A stretch of 61,363 nt of DNA from an uncultured SAR116 cluster alpha proteobacterium (GCA_902616005.1 CACMRG010000009.1:1-61363), one strand, 5' to 3'. Shown: positions 16,222-25,868, counted from the first letter of the stretch. Notes: generated by a model from the letters alone, not told the origin. A program made the numbers and translations.

Positions 16222-18009
16222 ATGAATGATGATAAATTTAGTGATCTAAAAATTGCGAATATTTTATCCTCAGTAAAAACGATTGCAGTAGTTGGGGCCA
16301 GTAATAATTGGAAAAGACCATCTAATTTTGTAATGAAATATTTACAAAGGAAAGGTTATAAAATAATACCTGTAAATCCTAAGGAAGCTGGAAAAGAAAT
16401 TCATAATGAACTATGTTATGCATCATTAAATGACATCCCTATTAATATTGATATGGTTGATGTTTTTCGAAAAAGTGACGAATGTTTAGAATTAGCTAAA
16501 GATACAATTAAAATTAAAGCAAAAGTTTTTTGGATGCAAATCGGTATCTTTAACTCAGAAGCAAATGATTTAGTTTTGAAACATAATTTAGATTGTATTT
16601 ATAATAGATGCCCTAAAATTGAACACTCAAGAATATTTGGTGAGTTAGGAAGTGGAGGATTTTATTCTAAATTGATTTCATCCAAAAAAAATAAATTAAC
16701 AAACAATAGTGACAATTCAGGAAATTTTTTTAAATCAAATAATATAGAAACTTTAAGTATACACGCTGGAACGTCACCAGACCCAGTTACAGGTGCAAGA
16801 AGTTTTCCAATTTATCAATCAACAGCCTTTGCCTTCGATGACAGTGAACATGCAGCATCTTTATACAATTTGCAGGAAAATGGTAATATTTATGGACGTT
16901 TATCTAATCCAACAACTGCAGCTTTAGAGCAAAAAATTGCAGCATTAGATAATGCTGTTGGATCTTGCTGCGTTTCATCTGGCCATGCAGCTCAACTTAT
17001 TGCTTTATATCCTTTACTAAGTCCAGGCAAAAAAATAGTTGCTAGTTCAAAACTTTATGGTGGTTCAATAACACAATTTACTAAAAGTTTTAAATCATTT
17101 GGATGGGAAACCGATCTTGTTGATATAACAAATTATGATGAGATAAAACAAGCCATCAAAGCAAAGAATGTTAGAGCACTATTTGCAGAAAGCTTATCTA
17201 ACCCAGAGGGAGTTGTTTCCGACATAGAGAAATTATCAGAATTGGCCCATAATGAGGGAATACCTCTAATAATAGATAATACAATGGCTACACAAGCTAT
17301 CTGTCAGCCAGCAAATTATGGTGCTGACATAATTATATATTCTACAACTAAATTTTTATCTGGTCATGGAAATGCTATGGGAGGTTGTGTAGTAGATGCG
17401 GGTAAATTTAACTGGGCTAATGGTAGAGAATTTGAAAAATTAACTGAACCTGATACTTCATATCATGGAATTAAATTTTTTGAAACATTTGGCAACTTAG
17501 CATATATCAATTTTTGCCATGCTAGTGCTTTAAGAGATTTAGGTGCTACTATGTCACCATTTAATGCTTATTTAACTCTGACAGGAATTGAAACATTAAA
17601 CTTAAGAATGCAAAAACATATGTCAAACGCAGATGAAGTTGCAAATTTCCTGATAAAACATGTTAAAGTAGATTCTGTATCTTGGAGTGGCTTTCAAAAA
17701 AATAAATCATATCAATTAGCAAAAAAGTATTTTAAGTTTGGTTTTGGATCTGTCTTTACAATCTCAGTTAAAGCTGGGTTTGATGGAGCTAAAAAAATTG
17801 TTGAAAACTGTAATTTATTTTCACATTTAGCAAATGTTGGTGATACAAAATCTCTAATAATACACCCCGCTTCAACGACGCACAGACAATTGAACCCTAA
17901 AGAGAGGGAAATATCTGGTGCAGGGGATAACGTCATTAGATTATCAATTGGATTAGAACACAGTGATGATATTATCAATGATTTAAAAGTATCTTTGGAT
18001 AATCTCTAA
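16222..18009 (+). CDS. Fusion: CoA-binding (YccU-like) domain plus O-acetylhomoserine sulfhydrylase (MetY)
   Basis: Single 595-aa frame with two parts. Residues about 5-145 form a CoA_binding_2/YccU-like Rossmann domain (IAVVGASNNWKRPSNFVMKYL and a loop ending NRCPKIEHSR). Residues about 172-595 are a full Cys/Met-metabolism PLP enzyme beginning ETLSIHAG, with the PLP lysine in STTKFLSGHG (Lys377) and YGRLSNPT at 224-231. MetY makes homocysteine from O-acetylhomoserine and sulfide. A low-complexity Ser/Asn/Lys linker (about 151-171) joins the halves. The two genes are often adjacent in other genomes, so fusion is a natural step; the CoA-binding half may sense CoA or acyl-CoA. The start has AAGGGG upstream. 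Confidence 0.9.
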   Translation: MNDDKFSDLKIANILSSVKTIAVVGASNNWKRPSNFVMKYLQRKGYKIIPVNPKEAGKEIHNELCYASLNDIPINIDMVDVFRKSDECLELAKDTIKIKAKVFWMQIGIFNSEANDLVLKHNLDCIYNRCPKIEHSRIFGELGSGGFYSKLISSKKNKLTNNSDNSGNFFKSNNIETLSIHAGTSPDPVTGARSFPIYQSTAFAFDDSEHAASLYNLQENGNIYGRLSNPTTAALEQKIAALDNAVGSCCVSSGHAAQLIALYPLLSPGKKIVASSKLYGGSITQFTKSFKSFGWETDLVDITNYDEIKQAIKAKNVRALFAESLSNPEGVVSDIEKLSELAHNEGIPLIIDNTMATQAICQPANYGADIIIYSTTKFLSGHGNAMGGCVVDAGKFNWANGREFEKLTEPDTSYHGIKFFETFGNLAYINFCHASALRDLGATMSPFNAYLTLTGIETLNLRMQKHMSNADEVANFLIKHVKVDSVSWSGFQKNKSYQLAKKYFKFGFGSVFTISVKAGFDGAKKIVENCNLFSHLANVGDTKSLIIHPASTTHRQLNPKEREISGAGDNVIRLSIGLEHSDDIINDLKVSLDNL

Positions 18010-18782
18010 TTTTCCCATTTGGGTTCTCTTTTTTCTAGAAACGCTTCAATGCCCTCCTTAGCATCTTTTTTTAACATATTTTTAGCCATAACTTCAGATG
18101 TATATTTATAAGCTTTTTCTATTGGCAATTCGGCTTGTTTATAAAATGCTTCTTTCCCAATTCTAACAGTTGAAGTTGGTTTAGATGCAATTAATTTTGC
18201 AAAGTTTAATACTGTTATCTCTAATTCGTTTAAAGGAACTTTTTTATTAATTAACCCAAACCTAACAGCATCCTCAGCATTCATACTTTCACCAGTTAAC
18301 AACATTTCCATTGTTTTTTTTCGACCTAGAGATCTAGAAACCGCAACCATTGGTGTAGAACAAAATAAACCTATATTTACTCCAGGAGTTATAAAAACTG
18401 CTTCATTAGATGCTATAGCAAGATCACATGTTGCAACTAATTGACATCCTGCCGCAGCTGCGACCCCAGGTATTTGAGCTATTACCGGTTGAGGTGATTT
18501 CATTATTTTTAACATTAGATCTGAACACTCATTAAAAAGTTCGTTAAAAAATTCTTTATTATTTTTATTTTGTTTAAGCTCTTGTAAATCATGCCCTGCC
18601 GAGAAACCAGGACCATTTGATGAGATTATGATTGCTTTCACATTTGAATCATTTGATAAATCATTAAATTCACTATTTAGATGTCTTAACACACTTAGAG
18701 ATAATGGGTTGTATTTTTTACCATTAGTCAGCGTTATTTTAGCAATATTATTTGTAATTTTTTTTGTTTCTATAAATTCCAT
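18006..18782 (-). CDS. Enoyl-CoA hydratase/isomerase family protein (ECHDC3-like)
   Basis: Crotonase-fold protein of 258 aa. The oxyanion-hole segment is GPGFSAGHDLQEL near residues 57-69, and the second conserved block is IPGVAAAAGCQLVATCDLA near 103-121. The GHDL form and the second block resemble the ECHDC3 group rather than FadB-type hydratases, and the paired catalytic Glu residues are not evident (GVNIGLFCST where hydratases carry PEV/IxLG). A true hydratase activity is therefore uncertain. It is convergent with the MetY fusion gene with a 4-nt overlap. Confidence 0.82.
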   Translation of the reverse strand: MEFIETKKITNNIAKITLTNGKKYNPLSLSVLRHLNSEFNDLSNDSNVKAIIISSNGPGFSAGHDLQELKQNKNNKEFFNELFNECSDLMLKIMKSPQPVIAQIPGVAAAAGCQLVATCDLAIASNEAVFITPGVNIGLFCSTPMVAVSRSLGRKKTMEMLLTGESMNAEDAVRFGLINKKVPLNELEITVLNFAKLIASKPTSTVRIGKEAFYKQAELPIEKAYKYTSEVMAKNMLKKDAKEGIEAFLEKREPKWEN

Positions 18783-18838
18783 ATTAAAAAAATAAAATTG
18801 TTAGATGCTTATTTATACATTTAAGATAATCTAAATTA

Positions 18839-19996
18839 ATGAATAAGACAAATAATGTTGCTATTTTAATTCTTACTGGTATTGCAGCACTTACAATTGC
18901 TGTTGGAATAGGGAGATTTTCTTATACTCCTATTTTACCTTATATGATTTCTGAATTAAATTTAACCACAACAGAAGCAGGCTTAATAGCTTCTTCAAAT
19001 TATTTAGGTTATTTATTGGGTTCGTTAATTCCTATTTTCTCGCAATTTCCAAAAAATATCCGATCAATATTTATTTACTCAATCTTTATCTCTATCGTAT
19101 CTCTTTTTGCTATGGGCCTGACAAATACTTTTGAGATATTTATACTCATACGTTTCATACATGGAATTTTTAGCGCGTTTGTATTAATATTAGGAACATC
19201 TCTTATAGTTTCACATGTTCAAAAAAAAGGTAAAATATTTTTAGGAACTGCTCATTTTTCTGGAGTTGGACTGGGCATGGCACTATCAGCTATTGTCGTA
19301 TCTTATCTAGGTTTTTTAAATTTTACATGGGATGAACTGTGGTTTTCAATTGGTATTTTAGCTATAATACTGTCATTTCAAATTATTAAATTTACACCAA
19401 TTCAAAAAGCAGAAGTTAAATATAATTTAAAATCCAAAAATAAAACAAGTTTAGGATTTTCTTTAATTACTATTAGTTATGGATTATATGGGTTTGGGTA
19501 TGTTGCATTTGGAACCTTTATATCAACAATGTCAAGATTGACACCAGGGTTAGAAAAAACTGAGCCCTACGTATGGTTTGTAGTAGGAGTTACAGGAATA
19601 CCTTCGGTATTTTTTTGGAATTGGTTTGGTAGTAAAATTGGAAATGATATTGGACTTTTTTTAGCGAATTTAATATTGGGATTAGGAGTTTTATTTTCTG
19701 TATTAATTAATAATGAATTTGGAATTTTTATTTCCTGTGTATTATTTGGTTTATCATTTGTACCTATAACTTCAATGTGTCTTTTAGAGGGTCAGAAAAG
19801 GTTCTCTGGATCATTTATAGTTTCGACTGCAATATTGACATTCTCTTTCAGTATTGGACAAATGATAGGACCTTATTTTAGTGGACTTTTAACTGATTAT
19901 TATAATTCATTCTTTTTTTCAATGATAATTTCTGGAATTGTTCTAATTTTTGGATCTTTGCTAATGATAAACCCTAAGAGGTTTTTAAATATATAA
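18839..19996 (+). CDS. MFS transporter, YbfB/YjiJ family
   Basis: Inner-membrane carrier of 385 aa with about 12 hydrophobic segments. The N-terminal signature GIGRFSYTPILPYM near residues 23-36, followed by a short loop and SNYLGYLLGSL, is characteristic of the YbfB/YjiJ group of the major facilitator superfamily. The substrate of this group is mostly unknown. The ATG start lies 56 nt from the divergent hydratase gene, and the 3' end overlaps the phosphotransferase gene by 12 nt in convergent orientation. Confidence 0.85.
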   Translation: MNKTNNVAILILTGIAALTIAVGIGRFSYTPILPYMISELNLTTTEAGLIASSNYLGYLLGSLIPIFSQFPKNIRSIFIYSIFISIVSLFAMGLTNTFEIFILIRFIHGIFSAFVLILGTSLIVSHVQKKGKIFLGTAHFSGVGLGMALSAIVVSYLGFLNFTWDELWFSIGILAIILSFQIIKFTPIQKAEVKYNLKSKNKTSLGFSLITISYGLYGFGYVAFGTFISTMSRLTPGLEKTEPYVWFVVGVTGIPSVFFWNWFGSKIGNDIGLFLANLILGLGVLFSVLINNEFGIFISCVLFGLSFVPITSMCLLEGQKRFSGSFIVSTAILTFSFSIGQMIGPYFSGLLTDYYNSFFFSMIISGIVLIFGSLLMINPKRFLNI

Positions 19997-21019
19997 TTTT
20001 AAAAATTGTTCACCCATTTTTGATACAGGCTCTGTTAATAATCCAACTTGGTTTGCGTCTTTTCCTGCATTGTTGCCGTCTTTAGATCTTTTAAATACAC
20101 CTTGTAAAATTCCGGCAAATCTAAAGCAGTTAAAGGCTAAAAGAAAATTCCAGCTCTTCCCGATATCATATCCTAATGCATCAGCATAAAGTTGTAACAA
20201 CTCTTTTTCCTTTGGTATTCCTTCTGTAATACTATTATCTCTAATTTGACCTAAACCTGGAATTAGCCAATCTGTTTCAAATCTAAGCATTAAGCACCAA
20301 TATGATAAATCTATAAAAGGTGGTGCCAATGTTGATAATTCCCAATCTAATAAAGATGCTATATCTAAATTCTTTGAAAAAATCATATTATCTATTCTAA
20401 AATCGCCATGGGTTAAAACAGGATTAAATTTCTCATATACATCTGGAATATTTGATCCTAAATTCTCAATTAAAAATTCCATAGCTTCTATTTTTTGTGT
20501 TTCAGATGCTCTATATTGTTTTATCCATAGATCAATTTGTCGAAATAAATAATCTGATTTTTTACCATAATTCTCTAAATTATATTTTTTCAGGTCTAAC
20601 TTAGCTAAATTTACTAGTACTTCTGATTTTTTTTTGTAAATTTTAATTTTCTCATCTTTACTATAATTTTCTAAGATTGGTTTTTTTTCTTTTATACCAT
20701 CAATAAAATCCATCAAAAAAAACTCGGAACCAATTATCTTATTTTCATCACAATAAATAATCATATTTGGAACCGGTATTTTAGTTTCTCTAAGAGCACT
20801 CATTACTCTATATTCTCTATCTATTCTATGAGCTCCTATTAATAAATTACCCATAGGCTTTGATCTAAGTACTATTTTTTTATTATCACAATGTAATAAA
20901 TAAGTTGGATTTGATTGGCCTACATCAAATTTTTCTATTTTATTTAGATTACCTAGACGAGGTAATTTTTCTTCTAACCATAATTTTAAATTATTATTAT
21001 TTTTTATCATTAATTTCAT
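19985..21019 (-). CDS. Phosphotransferase family protein (APH fold, ACAD10/11-associated type)
   Basis: Kinase-like fold of 344 aa. The catalytic loop is LTHGDFRIDNMIF (H-G-D-x-R-x-D-N) and the metal-binding Asp is in LLDWELSTLAPP. The N-terminal KFDVGQSNPTYLL segment and the overall layout match the APH domain found fused to, or next to, ACAD10/ACAD11-type acyl-CoA dehydrogenases, where it phosphorylates 4-hydroxyacyl-CoA intermediates. No such dehydrogenase lies directly beside it, but acyl-CoA enzymes dominate the preceding 20 kb. Function inferred; an aminoglycoside kinase role is unlikely. Confidence 0.8.
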   Translation of the reverse strand: MKLMIKNNNNLKLWLEEKLPRLGNLNKIEKFDVGQSNPTYLLHCDNKKIVLRSKPMGNLLIGAHRIDREYRVMSALRETKIPVPNMIIYCDENKIIGSEFFLMDFIDGIKEKKPILENYSKDEKIKIYKKKSEVLVNLAKLDLKKYNLENYGKKSDYLFRQIDLWIKQYRASETQKIEAMEFLIENLGSNIPDVYEKFNPVLTHGDFRIDNMIFSKNLDIASLLDWELSTLAPPFIDLSYWCLMLRFETDWLIPGLGQIRDNSITEGIPKEKELLQLYADALGYDIGKSWNFLLAFNCFRFAGILQGVFKRSKDGNNAGKDANQVGLLTEPVSKMGEQFLKLYI

Positions 21020-21034
21020 ATATATATTTAAATT

Positions 21035-21763
21035 ATGAATATTAAAACAATTTTAATTACAGGTGCATCTAAAGGTATTGGAGCTTCTTTTTCAAACTTT
21101 CTTGCAAGTGAAGGTTATAGGATTATTGGCATTGCAAGAAACAAAGATCAATTAATTAAAACATTTAATTCTTTACCAAATCAAAATTTAAATCATGAAA
21201 TTTTACCGATTGATATTACTGACTTTAATCTTGTTAAGGAAAAGTTGTCCCATATCAATATTTATTGCTTAATAAACAATGTAGGCATCGCTCAATCTAA
21301 ACTTCTCAATGAAGTATCCACAGATGAGATTAATCAAATTATGAATATTAATTTAATTTCTGCTTTAAATATTAGTAATACGATTATTCCAAAAATGATG
21401 CTAAATAAAATTGGTCGTATAATTAACATTTCCTCTATTCTTGGTTTAAATCCCTTAAAGTTTGTTGGCGCTTATTCAATGTCAAAAGCCGCTTTAATAC
21501 AAATGACTAAATCTCAATCGATTGAATTAGCCAAATATAACATACTTGTAAATGCAATTTGCCCTGGATATATCATTACTGATTTAAACAGATCTTTTTT
21601 GGAAAGTGCAAAATCTTCTAAATTAAAATCTAAAATACCTTTAGATAGATTTGCATCTTGTGATGAATTATTACCTTGTTTAAAAATGCTGGTAGATCTT
21701 AATAATAGTTATATGACTGGTTCTATCATCACAATAGATGGTGGCATGAATTCTACACTTTAA
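21035..21763 (+). CDS. Short-chain dehydrogenase/reductase
   Basis: Classical SDR of 242 aa. The cofactor motif is TGASKGIGASF near residues 8-18, with NNVG for the NNAG motif, the catalytic Ser in INISSILGL and YSMSK as the Tyr/Lys pair. The C-terminal SITIDGGM is typical of FabG-like members. It is divergent from the phosphotransferase gene with only 15 nt between start codons and convergent with the HAD gene (11-nt overlap). The substrate cannot be assigned. Confidence 0.88.
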   Translation: MNIKTILITGASKGIGASFSNFLASEGYRIIGIARNKDQLIKTFNSLPNQNLNHEILPIDITDFNLVKEKLSHINIYCLINNVGIAQSKLLNEVSTDEINQIMNINLISALNISNTIIPKMMLNKIGRIINISSILGLNPLKFVGAYSMSKAALIQMTKSQSIELAKYNILVNAICPGYIITDLNRSFLESAKSSKLKSKIPLDRFASCDELLPCLKMLVDLNNSYMTGSIITIDGGMNSTL

Positions 21764-22418
21764 AAAAATACTCCTTCAAACTTTGTACTTGATCATCAAC
21801 TTTTCCAGGAAGTAATTCATCGATATTTTTTTTTCTATTTACCCATACTGTTTGAAAACCAAAATTTGATGCTCCATGAATATCCCAACAATTGCTTGAA
21901 AAAAAAATACAATTTTTTTTATATATATTAAATTTATCTATTACTAAGTTATAAACATCTCTGTGAGGCTTAAATTTTTTACATTCATCTACGGATATTA
22001 CTTCACTAATTAATTCATCAAACTTTGAATTTTTAACTGCTGAATTTAACATATCATAACTACCATTAGATAATATTGCTGTTTTTATTCTATTTTTTTT
22101 TATCTTTTTTAAAACTTCTTCAACTTCTTCAAAAGCACCTATTTTAAAATAGAGATCAAGTAATTCATTTTTTATTTTGACTGAGTTTATTGACAATGAA
22201 TTCATGGCATATTCAAGACTATCCTTGGTGATTTTCCAGAATGAATCATATTCATTCATTGAGTTATGTAACCAACTATATTCTAATTGTTTTTGTCTCC
22301 ATATACTTGATAGTCTCTCCCAATTATCACCTAATTGGATTGCCATTTCTTTACATGCATGATCTACATCAAATAATGTTCCATAAGCATCAAATACATA
22401 TATTTTTTCGTTCTCCAT
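21753..22418 (-). CDS. HAD hydrolase, type II haloacid dehalogenase-like
   Basis: HAD-superfamily hydrolase of 221 aa. Motif I FDAYGTLFD holds the nucleophilic Asp, motif II is AILSNGS, the motif III lysine region is FKPHRDVY, and motif IV is FFSSNCWD with the HGASNFGFQTVWVNR segment typical of type II 2-haloacid dehalogenases. Many relatives are phosphatases, so dehalogenation is not certain. ATG 22418 follows GGAGAT. Its 5' end overlaps the 3' end of the upstream glycosyltransferase gene by 29 nt on the same strand, which implies translational coupling. Confidence 0.85.
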   Translation of the reverse strand: MENEKIYVFDAYGTLFDVDHACKEMAIQLGDNWERLSSIWRQKQLEYSWLHNSMNEYDSFWKITKDSLEYAMNSLSINSVKIKNELLDLYFKIGAFEEVEEVLKKIKKNRIKTAILSNGSYDMLNSAVKNSKFDELISEVISVDECKKFKPHRDVYNLVIDKFNIYKKNCIFFSSNCWDIHGASNFGFQTVWVNRKKNIDELLPGKVDDQVQSLKEYFFKV

Positions 22419-23211
22419 AAATATCTCCTAAATATTCATAATAACTTTTTTTACTATTGTTTAATTTTTTCCATTCTTCAAAATTTTTATTTAATATTAG
22501 TCTTTCTGCAAAATGCCTTGATATTTTATTGTTTCTGTCTTTTATTCCCTTTATTAAATATTTTTTATATGAGAGTTTAATTTTATGTTCAAATCCCTCT
22601 TTCATAGTAAGACTATTTTCTCTTAAATTTAATTTGTAATAAGCTTTTTTAATAATTTTAATTTTTTTTTCTGATAAATGTTCTGTTAGATTATAGATGT
22701 CTTGACTTGGAAAGTGTTTATATTCTTTAAATTGACTTCTCCGCATAAAGGGATGAAAGCTACATGGAAATTTTATTAGTTCTTTAATATCCATATATTT
22801 TTTTTGACTTGTATAATCCGTTATTAATTTATCTTTATTGTAAATTTTTGTTACTGCTATGAGCAACTTTTCTCTTCCTATCTCCTGTAACATTTCACAT
22901 ACATAATTCTCTGAATATTCGTCATCAGCATCTAAAAAACATACATACTTTCCTATTGATTTTTTAAATCCTATATTTCTTGTATTCCCTGGACCGCTTC
23001 CAATTTTATTTGTACTCACAATTTTAGTATTTATTATTTCATTATTTAATATACTTCTATATTTCTCATAATTTTTATTATCATCAATTGACAAAATTAA
23101 TTCTATTTTTGGTATCTTATTTTTGAACTTTTGATTATTAATTGATTCTAAAGTTTTTTTAATTGTATATTTCGCCTTATAAACTGGTATTATAATAGAT
23201 ACATCAAACAT
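22390..23211 (-). CDS. Glycosyltransferase family 2
   Basis: GT-A-fold glycosyltransferase of 273 aa, with the N-terminus VSIIIPVYKAKYTIKKTL and the nucleotide-sugar/metal motif FLDADDE near residues 93-99. The C-terminal part is rich in Lys and Asn and has no clear membrane anchor. The start codon is separated from the divergent pgi start by only 3 nt, so its promoter and ribosome binding site must lie inside pgi. Acceptor and donor sugars are unknown. It is the first surface-glycan gene in the window and stands apart from the main cluster. Confidence 0.85.
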   Translation of the reverse strand: MFDVSIIIPVYKAKYTIKKTLESINNQKFKNKIPKIELILSIDDNKNYEKYRSILNNEIINTKIVSTNKIGSGPGNTRNIGFKKSIGKYVCFLDADDEYSENYVCEMLQEIGREKLLIAVTKIYNKDKLITDYTSQKKYMDIKELIKFPCSFHPFMRRSQFKEYKHFPSQDIYNLTEHLSEKKIKIIKKAYYKLNLRENSLTMKEGFEHKIKLSYKKYLIKGIKDRNNKISRHFAERLILNKNFEEWKKLNNSKKSYYEYLGDIYGERKNICI

Positions 23212-23214
23212 TTT

Positions 23215-24618
23215 ATGAATAATTTAAAACTAAAACCTGATTTAGTACAATCCTTAGATAAATTAAATTTTTATTCTTTTTCACTTTTATCTATTGAAAA
23301 TTTTAATAATAATGAGAAATTATCTCTTTTTTCTAAAGCTAATACATTTATTACTTCTTTATTTAACAACTCTAAAATAAATTTTACTGAAAACAGATCG
23401 GCACTTCACTTTGTTCCAAGGTTTTATAGTGACAAAGATATGTCATCTAAATATCCAAACATTTTTAATGATTTAGATAGTATGTTTAAAACTGCAGATT
23501 ATATAAATTCTTCTAAGTATTCAAATATAACTGATATAATTCATCTTGGCTCTGGTGGATCTAACCTTGGTCCTAAATTAATTTACAATTCTTTTTCACA
23601 TTTATCAAATGGCCCAAATGTTCATTTCATCTCTAATTTGGACCCTTTATCTTTAAATAAAAAGGTTTTGAAATTAAATCCCTCTAACACACTTATCATT
23701 TGTGTTTCTAAGTCTTTTAGTACTTATGAAACTCAAGAAAATTTAAAAAAAATACGGGCTTGGTTTTTAAAGTCTAAATCTGAAAAATTATTTTATAATA
23801 ATTTATTTTTTATTACCTCTTTACCTGAAAAGGCAATGAAATATGGTTTATGCTCTTCAAATATTATTAAATTAGACACGTCAATTGGTGGTCGTTTTTC
23901 TATATGGTCTTCTTCGAACTTAGTTAATGCTATAATATTTGGTAAAAAGTTTTTTACCAATTTTCTTAATGGTGGAAAAAGTATTGATGACCTTATAGTT
24001 AATAATTTTGAAAAATCTCTACCATATATTTTAGCTCTTAAAAGCTTTTATTTTCGTAAATACTATTCTATTTACAATCATATTGTAATTCCATATTCAG
24101 ACCAACTTTCCTTATTACCCTCTTACTTGCAGCAACTTGTTATGGAAAGTAATGGAAAATCTGTAAATTCTTTTAATAAAAATATTTCAAATTCACCTTG
24201 TTCATTCATTTTTGGTGAAGTTGGTACAGATGCACAGCACAGTTTTTTTCAAGCCTTACACCAGTCAACTTTATCTTTTACTGCGGATTTAATTTGTTTT
24301 TCTCATAACTTAAATTCTGATTTTTGTATTTTTGATGATTATGATAAAAAAAATTCAAGAGATTTACAAAATTTTGCTATATCCCAGTACCTAGCCTTTA
24401 AAAATGGATCAGATAAAACTAATAAGAATATTCACCACCATGTTAAAGGAAATAAACCTGTTGACCTTTTTATGTTCAATAAATTTAACGAATATACACT
24501 TGGGCAATTACTTTGCATTTATGAGTATAAAACACTTTTTGAAGCTTCATTTTCTGATATAAATCCGTTTGATCAATATGGTGTTGAGTTAGGAAAGCAA
24601 ATATTTAAAAAGCTTTAA
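23215..24618 (+). CDS. pgi: Glucose-6-phosphate isomerase
   Basis: Interconverts glucose-6-phosphate and fructose-6-phosphate. It is 467 aa, shorter than the about 550 aa of E. coli Pgi. Diagnostic regions are HLGSGGSNLGPKL, the first phosphosugar signature; SKSFSTYET; GGRFSIWSSSNLV, the second signature; GEVGTDAQHSFFQALHQ with the catalytic Glu/His region; and a terminal NPFDQYGVELGK with the conserved Lys. A TATAAT sequence at 23191-23196 could serve as its -10 box, inside the divergent GT2 gene. The coding sequence is unusually Ser/Asn/Lys-rich. Confidence 0.92.
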   Translation: MNNLKLKPDLVQSLDKLNFYSFSLLSIENFNNNEKLSLFSKANTFITSLFNNSKINFTENRSALHFVPRFYSDKDMSSKYPNIFNDLDSMFKTADYINSSKYSNITDIIHLGSGGSNLGPKLIYNSFSHLSNGPNVHFISNLDPLSLNKKVLKLNPSNTLIICVSKSFSTYETQENLKKIRAWFLKSKSEKLFYNNLFFITSLPEKAMKYGLCSSNIIKLDTSIGGRFSIWSSSNLVNAIIFGKKFFTNFLNGGKSIDDLIVNNFEKSLPYILALKSFYFRKYYSIYNHIVIPYSDQLSLLPSYLQQLVMESNGKSVNSFNKNISNSPCSFIFGEVGTDAQHSFFQALHQSTLSFTADLICFSHNLNSDFCIFDDYDKKNSRDLQNFAISQYLAFKNGSDKTNKNIHHHVKGNKPVDLFMFNKFNEYTLGQLLCIYEYKTLFEASFSDINPFDQYGVELGKQIFKKL

Positions 24619-24622
24619 CAAA

Positions 24623-25423
24623 TTATTTAGGATATTTCCTAAATATTTCACTCAAAATTATGCCATTTGCGACTGATAGATTTAAACTTTCATTATTTTT
24701 GGTTTTAATAAAAATAAGTTTATGGCAAAGACTTTTTATTTCTTCACTTATTCCATTTTTTTCATTGCCTAAAACTAAACATAGAGGAAATATCCAATTC
24801 TCATTTAAATAATTATTTTCACTTCTCAGATCAGTTCCATATAATTTGATTGAATTTTTATTAACCCAATTTTTAAAATTAATAAAATTCGTATTAATTA
24901 TTTTAAGATTAAATAATGATGCCATACTAGATCTAATAGCTTCCTTTTTAAATTGATTAACTGTATCACCTACTAAGATAAGACTATTAATTCCAAAAGC
25001 GTTTATTGTTCTTAAAATAGTTCCCAAATTTCCAGGATCAGTAATGCTGTCAATAGCAATATGAACATCATTAATATTTAAATCACTAAATAAAAATTTC
25101 TTTTTTTTTACCTTAAATATTATATTTTGTGCGTTATTATTATTAGATAATTTTGATAGTATTTTCTTGTCAACACTAATAACTTTAACATTTTTTGATA
25201 TACAATCTTTAATAATTTTAGTTATCTCTGTACTGAAACCGATATTAGAATTTACTACTAGTGTTTGTATTTCCCATTTATTTTCAAATGCTGATTTTAA
25301 AAAAAAATTACCTTCGCAAATAAATGACTTTCTGTTTTTTTGATTATTACCACGTATTATTTTAGTTAAATCTTTAATAATAGGATTTTGTAAACTCGTA
25401 ATATTTAGGATTTTTCCTAACAA
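24623..25423 (-). CDS. TrmH/SpoU-family RNA 2'-O-methyltransferase
   Basis: SAM-dependent RNA ribose methyltransferase of 266 aa with a knotted SPOUT domain. Motif 1 is ITDPGNLGTILRT with the catalytic Arg, motif 2 LVLGNEKNGIS and motif 3 LNLSVANGIIL. The N-terminal about 90 residues form the RNA-binding substrate domain (NRKSFICEGNFFLKSA), as in the rRNA methyltransferase RlmB/TsnR group. The start is TTG 25423 with GAGG 8 nt upstream. Specific RNA target unknown. It lies 13 nt behind sufE in a two-gene operon and ends 4 nt from pgi, tail to tail. Confidence 0.88.
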   Translation of the reverse strand: MLGKILNITSLQNPIIKDLTKIIRGNNQKNRKSFICEGNFFLKSAFENKWEIQTLVVNSNIGFSTEITKIIKDCISKNVKVISVDKKILSKLSNNNNAQNIIFKVKKKKFLFSDLNINDVHIAIDSITDPGNLGTILRTINAFGINSLILVGDTVNQFKKEAIRSSMASLFNLKIINTNFINFKNWVNKNSIKLYGTDLRSENNYLNENWIFPLCLVLGNEKNGISEEIKSLCHKLIFIKTKNNESLNLSVANGIILSEIFRKYPK

Positions 25424-25436
25424 ATTATTACCTCAA

Positions 25437-25841
25437 TTACTTGTTTTTTTTAGCTTCTAATTTTATTCTATCTATCATTGAAGATAGTCCATTTTTTCTA
25501 GTCACAGATAAGTGTTGATCTAGACCAATTGTTTTTAAAAAATCAAGATTTGTAGTCAATATATCTGATGGACTTTTATTATTAAAAACTTTTAATATTA
25601 ACGCTATTAAACCTTTAACAATAAAAGCATCGCTATTGGCTTTAAATGAAAGAGTTTTATCTTTATTTAGCTTAGAGACAAAATAAACTGTAGATTGACA
25701 TCCCTTTAATCTATAATTTTCATTTATATACATATCATCTAGTTCAGGGAGGGATTTACCCATGTCAATTATCATTTGATATTTATCTTCCCAAGAGTCT
25801 AAAAATTCAAAATCCTTGATTATTTCATCTACTTCACTCAA
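25437..25841 (-). CDS. SufE-family sulfur acceptor protein
   Basis: Accepts persulfide sulfur from a SufS-type cysteine desulfurase for Fe-S cluster assembly. It is 134 aa; the acceptor Cys is in YRLKGCQSTVYF near residue 49, followed by the conserved AFIVKGLIALIL. The start is TTG 25841 with AAAGG 7 nt upstream. It stands apart from any suf operon in this window, as SufE paralogues often do. It is transcribed with the SpoU methyltransferase gene. Confidence 0.88.
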   Translation of the reverse strand: MSEVDEIIKDFEFLDSWEDKYQMIIDMGKSLPELDDMYINENYRLKGCQSTVYFVSKLNKDKTLSFKANSDAFIVKGLIALILKVFNNKSPSDILTTNLDFLKTIGLDQHLSVTRKNGLSSMIDRIKLEAKKNK

Positions 25842-25868
25842 AATCAGACCTTTAATTGTTAATACAAG

